From Solirubrobacterales bacterium (GTDB lineage Bacteria > Actinomycetota > Thermoleophilia > Solirubrobacterales > 70-9), in contig JASLIG010000048.1 of the NCBI GenBank assembly GCA_030152805.1, positions 1 to 22,467 on the forward strand: a stretch of DNA of 22,467 nucleotides. Direction: 5' to 3'. Of the stretch, positions 6,271 to 13,069 are shown piece after piece. The translations under genes were made by a program, and so were the position numbers. A model generated the notes under the pieces. The model ran no database searches, was not told the origin of the DNA, and was given only the letters and a program-made list of their open reading frames with translations. Within the stretch, counting starts at the first letter, position 1. Each line of letters begins with the position of its first letter.

Positions 6271-7682
6271 CAGGCCGCCGCGGCTGCCGCTGCGGCTTCC
6301 TCGAGCTCGGCGAGAGAGCGATTGAGGCCCTCGGCGACGGCTTCGACGTCCTCCATCGAGTCGTAGTCGGCGAGCAGGCCGAAGCCGAGGCGGCCGTTGT
6401 AGCTCATGATCGCCACTGCCAGCGCGTGGTTCTGGGGGAGGAAGGCGATCGGGAAGACCTCTTCCAGCTCGCGCCCGAGCACGTAGAGCGGGATCTGCGG
6501 CCCGGGAACGTTGGTGACGATCGTGTTGAAGAGCCGGGTCGAGAAGTTGATCCGCGAGGCCTGGGCGAGCAGGGTCGGCGGCGCGAAGTCGTTGAAGCGC
6601 GAGATCACTTCGGCGCCGAGCGCCTGCTTGGAGCGCTTCAGGCCCTCCATCTGCTCGCTGACCACGCGCAGGCGCCGCACCGGGTCCTCGACGTAGACCG
6701 GCAGCGGCCCGCGCATCGCCGCGATCCGGTTGCCGAGATCGCCGCGCTCGTCCTCGCTGCGGATCGAGACCGGCACCAGCGCCCGCAGCTCGAGCCCCTC
6801 GGTCCGGATACCGCGCCGGTGCAACCAGTCGCGCAGCGCTCCCGTCACCACGGTCAGCACGACGTCGTTGACGGTGCCGCCGAAGGTGTCCTTGATCCGT
6901 TTGAAGGTGGCCAGCTCCGAGCGCGCCCAGGTGAAGCGCCGATGTGGCCCGATCGGCTGGTTCAGCGGCACGTCCGGCGCCGGGTCGGCGAAGGCGCCGA
7001 CCACCTCGCCGACGCCCTCCAGCGCCTCGCCGATCCGCCTTGCCGCGGTCTCGGGATGGCGCACCGCCTCGACTGCCCGCTCGACTAGTTTCACCGGCGC
7101 CGTCGCCGCGTCGACCGCTCCGCGGGCGAGCAGCTCGGCGGTCGTCGGCTGCCGCTGTGGGATCCACCCGTCCTCGCTGACCGCCGGCTCCGGCACCGGC
7201 TCGAGGTCGAAGAGGACGGTGCCGATGTCGACGCCGGAGATGCCGTCGACCATCGCGTGGTGCGTCTTGGTCAGCAGGGCGAAGCGGTCCCGCTCCAGGC
7301 CCTGTACGAGCCAGAGCTCCCAAAGCGGCTTGGACCGGTCGAGTTGTTGCGAGAAGACCCGCCCGGCGAGGCGCTTCAGCTGCGGCTCGCCGCCTGGATC
7401 GGGCAGCGCCGTGTGACGGATGTGGTAGGTCAAGTTGAAGTTGACGTCGTCGGCCCAGAGCGGCCGGCCCGCCTCCAGCGGCGGCACGACCAGCCGCTGG
7501 CGGAAGCGCGGCACCTGATCCAGGCGCCCGCGCACGTGCTCGACTAGGTCGACGTACTTCGGTGGCGGGCCCTCGAAGACGAGGATCGCGCCGACGTGCA
7601 TGTGGCTCGCCGAGGTCTCGTTGGTCAGGAACGAGGCATCGACTGCAGTGAGCCGGTCGAGGTGGCGCCCTTGGGTTGCCAT
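6270..7682 (-). CDS. Wax ester synthase / diacylglycerol acyltransferase (WS/DGAT)
   Basis: A 470-residue protein, the usual size for the bacterial WS/DGAT family. The acyl-CoA condensing motif HHAMVDG is at 141-147, its His142 and Asp146 being the HHxxxDG catalytic residues. The family opening (LDRLTAVDASFL), PLWELWLVQGL before the motif, TVNDVVLTVVTGALRDWLHR, and NVPGPQIPLYVLG in the C-terminal half are also present. The enzyme transfers acyl groups from acyl-CoA to diacylglycerol or fatty alcohols, making storage lipid at the cytoplasmic membrane. Actinobacteria often carry several copies. The C-terminus ends in an alanine run. It overlaps fxsA by one base and is divergent from ispH, with only 26 bp between starts. 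Confidence 0.93.
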   Translation of the reverse strand: MATQGRHLDRLTAVDASFLTNETSASHMHVGAILVFEGPPPKYVDLVEHVRGRLDQVPRFRQRLVVPPLEAGRPLWADDVNFNLTYHIRHTALPDPGGEPQLKRLAGRVFSQQLDRSKPLWELWLVQGLERDRFALLTKTHHAMVDGISGVDIGTVLFDLEPVPEPAVSEDGWIPQRQPTTAELLARGAVDAATAPVKLVERAVEAVRHPETAARRIGEALEGVGEVVGAFADPAPDVPLNQPIGPHRRFTWARSELATFKRIKDTFGGTVNDVVLTVVTGALRDWLHRRGIRTEGLELRALVPVSIRSEDERGDLGNRIAAMRGPLPVYVEDPVRRLRVVSEQMEGLKRSKQALGAEVISRFNDFAPPTLLAQASRINFSTRLFNTIVTNVPGPQIPLYVLGRELEEVFPIAFLPQNHALAVAIMSYNGRLGFGLLADYDSMEDVEAVAEGLNRSLAELEEAAAAAAAA

Positions 7683-7696
7683 CCTGGAAGGCTAGC

Positions 7697-7708
7697 TACT
7701 CTGCAGTT
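7697..7708 (+). promoter_or_regulatory. -10-like element for leaderless ispH
   Basis: TACTCT at 7697-7702 lies 6 nt before the GTG at 7709, so the predicted transcript would begin at the start codon. No purine-rich ribosome binding site precedes the GTG. The -35 is weak (TTGCCA at 7676-7681, spacer only 15 bp). Confidence 0.4.
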
Positions 7709-8686
7709 GTGCCCTCCCTTGCAACGCAGGCCCCGAAGCGGGTCTTGCTCGCCGCACCGCGTGGCTACTGCGCCGGCGTCGACCGCGCCGTGCAGACGGT
7801 CGAGCGCGCCCTCGAGCTCCACGGCGCTCCCGTCTACGTGCGCAAGGAGATCGTCCACAACAAGCACGTGGTCGAGGAGCTCTCCAAACGCGGCGCGATC
7901 TTCGTCGAAGAGGAGACCGAAGTGCCCGAGGGCGAGATGGTCGTCTTCTCGGCCCACGGGGTCGCCCCCGCGGTGCACGAGAACGCCGCCGCCCGCAGCC
8001 TGCGCACGATCGACGCGACCTGCCCGCTGGTCACCAAGGTCCACGTCTCGGCCCGGCGCTTCGCGGCCGAGGGCTACACGATCATCATGGTCGGCCACGA
8101 GGGTCACGAGGAGGTCGAAGGGACGACCGGCGAGGCGCCGGACAGCATCGTCTTGATCGAAACCGTGGAGGAAGTGGAGAGCCTGCGGGTGCCGGATCCG
8201 GCCAAGGTCGCCTTCATCACCCAGACGACCCTCTCGGTCGACGAGACGGCCGACGTGATCGCGGCCCTGCGCGCCAAGTTCCCCGGCATAGTCAGCTCCA
8301 AGTCCGACGACATCTGTTACGCGACGACCAACCGCCAGATCGCGGTCAAGCAACTTGCCCGGGAGTGCGAGCTTGTGCTGGTGATCGGCTCGACCAACTC
8401 CTCCAACTCGAACCGCCTGGTCGAGGTGGCCCGCGAGCACGGTGCCGCCTCCCACCTGATCGACAACCACACGCAGGTCGAGGAGGAGTGGCTGGAGGGC
8501 GTTGAGACGGTTGGCATCACCTCGGGCGCCAGCGCACCCGAGGAGCTGGTCGAACGCCTCGTCGAGCTATTCCGCGAACGCGGCGCCGAGGACGTCTCAG
8601 AGCTGCGCACCGTTCACGAGGACGTGCGCTTCATGCTCCCCAAGGAGATCCGCGAGGCGCTCGAGGCAGCGCCGCAGCAAAGCTGA
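7709..8686 (+). CDS. ispH: 4-hydroxy-3-methylbut-2-enyl diphosphate reductase
   Basis: A 325-residue protein from GTG 7709. IspH (LytB) is the last enzyme of the MEP isoprenoid pathway; it reduces HMBPP to IPP and DMAPP with a [4Fe-4S] cluster. The three cluster cysteines are seen at 21 (RGYCAGVDRAV), 105 (DATCPLVTKVH) and 203 (DDICYATTNRQ). Also present are the substrate-binding SAHGV, THR-type QTTLS and GSTNSSNSNRL motifs. The length is typical. An upstream ATG at 7676 would overlap the divergent WS/DGAT start and add residues not expected in the family, so I chose the GTG. It is a core enzyme next to an iron-sulfur assembly locus. The 3' end overlaps the convergent redoxin gene by 56 bp. 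Confidence 0.96.
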   Translation: MPSLATQAPKRVLLAAPRGYCAGVDRAVQTVERALELHGAPVYVRKEIVHNKHVVEELSKRGAIFVEEETEVPEGEMVVFSAHGVAPAVHENAAARSLRTIDATCPLVTKVHVSARRFAAEGYTIIMVGHEGHEEVEGTTGEAPDSIVLIETVEEVESLRVPDPAKVAFITQTTLSVDETADVIAALRAKFPGIVSSKSDDICYATTNRQIAVKQLARECELVLVIGSTNSSNSNRLVEVAREHGAASHLIDNHTQVEEEWLEGVETVGITSGASAPEELVERLVELFRERGAEDVSELRTVHEDVRFMLPKEIREALEAAPQQS

Positions 8687-9482
8687 CCGACCAGATCAGT
8701 ACCTCGCCCGACGGCCGCAGGCTGAGCCGGTGCGACTCGTGCCGCTCGTGCGCGCTCAGCTCGTAGAGCCGCGGAACCCCGATCGGCACGGACCGGGGCC
8801 CCTCGCCGTCGATGGCGACGGCGACGCTGCCCTCGCCCTCGATCGTCGCGTAGGCGCCGCCGGCGGCGTAGTCGAGGGTCAGCTCGGACTCGTCCTCGGA
8901 CGCCCGCCACGGACTCTCCCACGAGCCGCCGGGGAATATCTCCGGCGTCGGTGGCATCACCTTCGCGCCGGGGGCGTCGCAGGCGCGCAGGGGCTGCATC
9001 GGTGCGGGCAGGGCCCGCAGGGCGTCGAGCTGGCGCAGCTCCTCCTGGATCGCCTCCTCGCTCGCCTGGTATTCGCCCTCGCCGAAGTGGAACCAGCTGA
9101 GCGCGCCGCCCGTCGCCCAGAGGAAGAGGCTGGGCCAGCCTTCGCAGCCGTAGGCGAGCCAGAGGTCGCGGTCGGTGTCGACGGCCACGGGGAAGTCGAT
9201 GCCGAGATCGCGCAAACCCGTCCCCACCGCGTTCGCGTCCGCGCCAAAGGGAAAGCGCGGAGCCTGCACCCCGATCGTGGTCAGGCCGGCCTCGCGGTAG
9301 CGCTGGTCCCACTCGGCCAGGTAGGGGAGGGTCCGCACGCTGTTCAGCTGCGCGTAGTCGAAGAAGTGAACCAGCACCGGACCGCTCGCGGTCAGGGCCG
9401 GCATCGATTGCGGCGCGTCGCCGAGCCAGGTCAGCCGAGTGGGCAGGTCGGGCGCTGCGATGTTCTCCTGCTCGGGCCGCAT
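8631..9482 (-). CDS. Thioredoxin-fold (TlpA/DipZ-like) protein lacking the CxxC
   Basis: A 283-residue protein from the ATG at 9482. Residues about 33-155 follow the AhpC/TSA-thioredoxin fold of DipZ C-terminal domains: VLVHFFDYAQLNSVRTLPYL, GIDFPVAVDTDRDLWLAYGC, GWPSLFLWA. In DipZ relatives the redox motif reads Y-T-C-I-N-C-x-R-T; here it is Y-A-Q45-L-N-S48-V-R-T, so both active cysteines are gone. The C-terminal ~120 residues (about 165-283) are beta-rich and resemble the DipZ-type C-terminal carbohydrate-binding-like module (GGAYATIEGEGSVAVAI). There is no signal peptide, so it is probably cytoplasmic and non-catalytic as a disulfide reductase. The last ~19 residues are antisense to the ispH end and may not be conserved. 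Confidence 0.75.
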   Translation of the reverse strand: MRPEQENIAAPDLPTRLTWLGDAPQSMPALTASGPVLVHFFDYAQLNSVRTLPYLAEWDQRYREAGLTTIGVQAPRFPFGADANAVGTGLRDLGIDFPVAVDTDRDLWLAYGCEGWPSLFLWATGGALSWFHFGEGEYQASEEAIQEELRQLDALRALPAPMQPLRACDAPGAKVMPPTPEIFPGGSWESPWRASEDESELTLDYAAGGAYATIEGEGSVAVAIDGEGPRSVPIGVPRLYELSAHERHESHRLSLRPSGEVLIWSVSFAAALPRAPRGSPWGA

Positions 9483-9539
9483 CAGGGCGCGAACGTTATT
9501 CGCTGGTCGCCAAGCGCTTTCAGCTAGATTTTCCGAGCA

Positions 9540-9785
9540 ATGCTCGAGATCGTGCTCGCGCTGGTTCCGCTGTTCCTGCTCGTCGCCTCGCTGCTGGCGG
9601 GTCACTACCCGGGGTTCGAGGCGATCGTGCGGATCTCCGAGCGCTGGCGCTCGCGGCTGCGGCCGCGTGCGGCGAAGGCCCAGTCCCGTCCCCGTGCTCC
9701 CCGCCGCCACGCCGTGAGCGGCGGCCTGCTGATCGCTTTCGGCTTCGCCCAGCGCCCGCCTCCGCTCCTACCGCAGACCGAATGA
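9540..9785 (+). CDS. Small single-TM protein, first of cupredoxin cassette
   Basis: An 81-residue frame from the ATG at 9540: a hydrophobic helix (about 2-21), a basic arginine-rich middle (about 36-56), and a tail with GGLLIAFGFAQRPPPLL. The gene reads into the cupredoxin-membrane protein operon 60 bp downstream and is divergent from the redoxin gene. A TAGATT hexamer at 9525-9530 lies 9 nt upstream, suggesting a very short leader. No function is recognised. The basic stretch after one TM suggests an N-out/C-in anchor. It could be spurious, but its position, promoter-like sequence and hydrophobic profile favour a real gene. Confidence 0.5.
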   Translation: MLEIVLALVPLFLLVASLLAGHYPGFEAIVRISERWRSRLRPRAAKAQSRPRAPRRHAVSGGLLIAFGFAQRPPPLLPQTE

Positions 9786-9790
9786 TCCTC

Positions 9791-9830
9791 GCGGCCCGCC
9801 GGCCGCGAAATCGGTGCGGAGCTCGCACCG
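9791..9830 (+). promoter_or_regulatory. Two tandem hairpins before the cupredoxin ribosome binding site
   Basis: GCGGCC-CGCC-GGCCGC (9791-9806) and CGGTGCG-GAGCT-CGCACCG (9812-9830) are perfect stems of 6 and 7 bp. They end 3 nt before the AAAGGAG ribosome site (9834-9840). There is no T-tract, so regulation or mRNA processing is likelier than simple termination. Confidence 0.45.
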
Positions 9831-9845
9831 CGGAAAGGAGCAGGA

Positions 9846-10238
9846 ATGAACGCGAAAACCATGCGCGTCCTCGCAGGTATCGGGCTGGTGGCGGTTGCGG
9901 TCGTGCTCTTCGTCGTCCTCAAGGACGACGGCAAGAGCGCGAGCGAAGAATCCGAGGAGACCGCGAATCGGGCCAGCCCGGTGACGACGATCGTGATCCA
10001 GCACGGCGAGCCCGTCGGCGGGATCGCCCACCTCACCTACAACGAGGGTGAACGGGTGCGCTTCAAGGTGGACTCCGACGTCAGCGACGAGGTCCACATG
10101 CACGGCTACGACATCATGAAGGACGTCGAGGCGGGCGGTTCGGTCAGCTTCGACTTCCCCGCGACCCTCGAAGGCGTGTTCGAGGCCGAGCTGGAGGGTC
10201 GCAAGGAACAGATTCTCGAACTGACCGTCAACCCGTGA
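9846..10238 (+). CDS. Membrane-anchored cupredoxin-like protein
   Basis: A 130-residue protein from the ATG at 9846, with AAAGGAG 5 nt upstream. An N-terminal hydrophobic anchor (about 7-25) is followed by an acidic spacer. The domain at about 46-130 has strands typical of the EfeO/cupredoxin-1 type (TTIVIQHGEP, GERVRFKVDSDVSDEVHMHGYD, FPATLEGVFEAELEG). His84 and His86 in EVHMHGYD could bind a metal, but the usual late Cys...His/Met ligands of type-1 copper proteins are missing. It would therefore be extracytoplasmic and probably not a blue-copper electron carrier; a copper-chaperone or structural role is possible. Its stop overlaps the next start by 4 bp (GTGA), so it is translationally coupled to the large membrane protein. 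Confidence 0.75.
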   Translation: MNAKTMRVLAGIGLVAVAVVLFVVLKDDGKSASEESEETANRASPVTTIVIQHGEPVGGIAHLTYNEGERVRFKVDSDVSDEVHMHGYDIMKDVEAGGSVSFDFPATLEGVFEAELEGRKEQILELTVNP

Positions 10239-11635
10239 CCGGGTTTCTGCTGCCGGTTGCGCACGCGCTGGTCGCGCGCAAGGACCTGCCGATCCCCGCC
10301 TGGCTCTTCGCCTGGGGGGCCTCGATCGTGCTCATTGTCTCCTTCTTCGCGCTCTCGGCGTCGTGGCGTACGCCCCGCTTCGAGGAGGAACGCTGGCGCC
10401 CGCTGGGCGCCGGCGTTTCCCGGGTGCTCCTCGGTTACGCGGTGCAGATTCTCTGCGGTGCGGTTGGGATCTTCCTGCTGGGGTTCTCGATCTACGCCGG
10501 CCTGCACGGAACCGAAGCGCCCGATCGCAATTTCGCCCTCACCTTCCTCTTCGTCACGGCGTGGCTGGGCCTGCCCCTTGCCAGCGTGATCTTCGGCGAC
10601 GTCTTCCGGTCGTTCAATCCGTGGCGGGCGATCGGTCGCCTGGTCGGGGGTGGGTTCACGCTGGTCGCGGGGCAGGCACCCGCCCATCTCGAGTATCCGC
10701 GGCGGCTGGGCCGCTGGCCGGCCGCGATCGGACTGCTGGCGGTGGTTTGGCTCGAGGTGGTCTACGGCGGCAGCGGCGGCGTCGCGGTCGGTCTCTCACC
10801 ACACACCACTGCCGTCGCTGCGCTCGCCTACAGCCTCTACACGCTGACGATGATGACAGTGTTTGGTGTAGAGAAATGGTGCAAAACGGGTGAGGTGTTC
10901 TCGGTCTACTTCGGCATGTTTTCCCAGCTTGGTTCCTTCGGGGCGAAGGAAGGGCGCTTGGGGCGACGCCTGCCGTTCTCGGCCGCGTCGCACTGGGCGA
11001 CGGTACCCGGCTCGATTGCGGTCGTGATCGCCTCGATCGCGTCGACCAGCTTCGACGGTGCCCAGGACGGCGCCTTCAAGGGTGGGATCGAACGCGTCTA
11101 CAACTGGTTCGTTGACGCAGGCTTCGAAAAGCTCACTGCACTGCGTCTCGCCAGCACGGTCTTCATGCTGCTCTGCTTCGTCGGCGTCGGCCTCGTCTAC
11201 CTGATCGGCGTGCGTGGCATGGCGACCGTCGGCGGCGCTCCGCCGCTGGAGAAACTGCGCTCGGGCTTTGCCCACACCCTGATCCCGATTGCCTTTGCCT
11301 ACCTCGTCGCGCACTATTTCAGCCTCTTCGTCTTCCAGGAGCAGGCCCAGTTCGGCTACCTGCTCTCCGATCCGCTTGGCACTGCCACGACGGACCTCTT
11401 CGGCACCGCCTCCAACGGGATTGACTTCAAGCTGCTCAGCGCCAACGCGATCTGGTACGTGCAGGTCGGCGCGCTTGTGGTGGGTCACGTCCTCGGCCTG
11501 ACCCTCGCCCATGACAGGGCCATTTCCTACTGGGGCGATTACCGCCAGGCGGCCCGCTCGCAGTACTGGATGCTGGCGGTGATGGTCGCTTTCACCTGCT
11601 TCGGCCTTTACCTGCTCTCCGTGTCGAACGCCTGA
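10235..11635 (+). CDS. Polytopic membrane protein (about 10 TM) coupled to cupredoxin
   Basis: A 466-residue protein from the GTG at 10235. I count about ten TM helices, near residues 20-42, 57-86, 98-120, 160-178, 186-212, 250-270, 303-330, 345-370, 408-430 and 445-464. The N-terminus LLPVAHALVARKDLPIPAWL is distinctive. Histidines fall in or near membrane segments: VAHA at the start, SPHTT, LVAHYFSLF, VVGHVLGLTLAHD. I recall actinobacterial proteins of this kind next to cupredoxin genes, usually annotated as hypothetical. Transport or handling of a metal (copper) or haem is plausible from the His-in-membrane pattern and partner, but unproven. There is no ATPase, P-type or CopD signature that I can assign. 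Confidence 0.7.
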   Translation: MTGFLLPVAHALVARKDLPIPAWLFAWGASIVLIVSFFALSASWRTPRFEEERWRPLGAGVSRVLLGYAVQILCGAVGIFLLGFSIYAGLHGTEAPDRNFALTFLFVTAWLGLPLASVIFGDVFRSFNPWRAIGRLVGGGFTLVAGQAPAHLEYPRRLGRWPAAIGLLAVVWLEVVYGGSGGVAVGLSPHTTAVAALAYSLYTLTMMTVFGVEKWCKTGEVFSVYFGMFSQLGSFGAKEGRLGRRLPFSAASHWATVPGSIAVVIASIASTSFDGAQDGAFKGGIERVYNWFVDAGFEKLTALRLASTVFMLLCFVGVGLVYLIGVRGMATVGGAPPLEKLRSGFAHTLIPIAFAYLVAHYFSLFVFQEQAQFGYLLSDPLGTATTDLFGTASNGIDFKLLSANAIWYVQVGALVVGHVLGLTLAHDRAISYWGDYRQAARSQYWMLAVMVAFTCFGLYLLSVSNA

Positions 11636-11671
11636 CCGGTCGCGCTGTTTGCGAAAAGTACGAGTGGATAC

Positions 11672-11690
11672 CCGCGTTTTGCGCGGTTTT
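11672..11690 (+). terminator. Probable intrinsic terminator after the membrane-protein gene
   Basis: CCGCG (11672-11676), loop TTTTG, CGCGG (11682-11686), then TTTT (11687-11690), 36 bp after the stop at 11635. The stem is short but GC-only. It would separate the 43-aa gene from read-through unless termination is partial. Confidence 0.5.
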
Positions 11691-11824
11691 CTACCGATGT
11701 TTACGCATTTGCATCTGGTTTACTAAGGCTGAGTCCAAGCACTTGACTCTCCCTCTCCCTTGTTGCGCCGGGACCGTCGAATCGCAAGGCCGGTGGTCCC
11801 GGTGCATCAGGTCATACTGGCGGC

Positions 11825-11956
11825 ATGGGCGTACTCGTACCGGTCGCGCACGCGGGTCACTGGCTCTGGGTCCTCTACCTGCCGCCGATCCTGATCGTCG
11901 CCGGCTCGATCCTGCGCGCGCGATTCTCAGAACGCCGCAAGAAGGGCGATGACTGA
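11825..11956 (+). CDS. 43-residue single-TM protein of the cupredoxin cassette
   Basis: A 43-residue frame from the ATG at 11825: MGVLVPVAHAGHWLWVLYLP, a continuing hydrophobic helix (about 13-30), then a basic tail RARFSERRKKGDD. The opening VPVAHA echoes the LPVAHA at the start of the 466-aa membrane protein, which suggests a functional or ancestral link. The pattern (His-Gly-His-Trp before one helix, positive tail inside) is that of a real small membrane protein. A CATACT hexamer (11814-11819) lies 5 nt upstream and no Shine-Dalgarno is seen. Its TGA directly abuts the sufD stop on the other strand with no spacer. Function unknown. Confidence 0.55.
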   Translation: MGVLVPVAHAGHWLWVLYLPPILIVAGSILRARFSERRKKGDD

Positions 11957-13069
11957 CTAGAGGATCTCGGCGAGGCGGCGCTCGAGCGCCGCCGAGATCT
12001 CGTCGCGCACCGGGCCCGCCGCCAGCCGCTCGACCAGCGACTCGAGGAAGCCCTCGATGATCAGCGACTTCGCTTCGGCCGGGCCGAGTCCGCGCGAGGT
12101 CAGGTAGAAGAGTTGATCGCGATCGATCTGGGCGACGGCCGCGGCGTGGGTGCAGCGCACGTCGTCGGCTTCGATCTCCAGACCCGGGATCGCATCGGCG
12201 TGGGCCTCGGTCGAGAGCAGCAGGTTGCGGCTCTCCTGGAAGGCGTCGGTCTGCTGCGCGCCCGGGTCGACGCGGATCATGCCACGCCAGACCGCGGTGG
12301 CGCCGGCGGCGAGGACGCCGCGGAAGGCCAGGTCGGAGTTGGTGTTGGGGGCCGCGTGCTCCTGCGTCGTGTCGTAGTCGAGGTGCTGGCCGGTGCCGCC
12401 CGCGTAGCCGCCGGTGACCCGCGCCTCGGAGCCCTGGCCGGCGAGGTTCGTCTCCATCCGCACCTTGCCGTTGGCCGATCCGAAGCCGAGGGCGGTCCAG
12501 TTGAGCCGTCCGTCGCGCTCCACCTGGGCGCGCTGGGTGGCGAAGATCCAAGCCGACTCGGAGATGTCCTGGGTGTTGACGTAGCGCAGCGTCGCCGCCT
12601 GCCCGACGTTCAGCTCGACCACCGAGTTGAGCAGCGCGTCGACGTCGTCGGCGGGCGAGGACCAGTGCTCCCAGACCTCGGCCTCGGCGCCCTCTTCGAG
12701 CACGATCAGGGTGCGCCAGGCGAGGGCGGCGCCTGGCTCGGAGAGCGGCACCTCGATCCGGATTGGCTCGGTCAGCTTGACCCCGGCCGGAACGTGGACG
12801 AGAACGCCGTCGCGCTGGGCCGCCGCGTCGTTGCGGGCCACGAAGGGATCGTCGGCGGGCGCCAGGGCCCCGAGCCGCTCCTCGACGAGTTCCGGATGGG
12901 ACTCGAAGGCCTCCGCTAGCGGCAGGACGGTCGCTCCCTCGACCCGCCCGATCGAGGCCTCGGCGGAGCCGGACTCATACGAGTCGAGGTCGAGGCCGGA
13001 GAGATCGGTGAATTCCCACCCCTTCGTCTTCTGGTCGGGAAGGGGTGGAAGGGTCGCGACCTCAGCCAA
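11957..13069 (-). CDS. sufD: SUF Fe-S cluster assembly protein SufD
   Basis: A 370-residue protein starting at a TTG (13069), with GGAGGG 5 nt upstream at 13080-13075. SufD pairs with SufB and SufC as the cluster scaffold/ATPase complex. Family features: KTKGWEFTDLSGLDLDSYES near the start, a right-handed beta-helix core with repeated strand patterns, GYAGGTGQHLDYDTTQEHAA, AVWRGMIRVDPGAQQTDAFQ followed by ESRNLLLS, and the conserved CTHAAAVAQIDRDQLFYLTS followed by RG...A. SufD is shorter than SufB and related to it, as seen here (370 vs 477). It overlaps the sufB end by 8 bp, giving tight coupling. The 3' end touches the convergent 43-aa gene. Confidence 0.93.
   Translation of the reverse strand: MAEVATLPPLPDQKTKGWEFTDLSGLDLDSYESGSAEASIGRVEGATVLPLAEAFESHPELVEERLGALAPADDPFVARNDAAAQRDGVLVHVPAGVKLTEPIRIEVPLSEPGAALAWRTLIVLEEGAEAEVWEHWSSPADDVDALLNSVVELNVGQAATLRYVNTQDISESAWIFATQRAQVERDGRLNWTALGFGSANGKVRMETNLAGQGSEARVTGGYAGGTGQHLDYDTTQEHAAPNTNSDLAFRGVLAAGATAVWRGMIRVDPGAQQTDAFQESRNLLLSTEAHADAIPGLEIEADDVRCTHAAAVAQIDRDQLFYLTSRGLGPAEAKSLIIEGFLESLVERLAAGPVRDEISAALERRLAEIL

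Noticed and set aside
5803..7323. A 506-codon minus-strand frame ending in FxsA
   Set aside because: The first ~350 codons are an Arg/Ala-rich out-of-frame reading of the WS/DGAT gene; FxsA starts at 6270.
11691..12551. A 286-codon minus-strand frame near the sufD end
   Set aside because: Out-of-frame reading of sufD, extremely Arg-rich, no motif.
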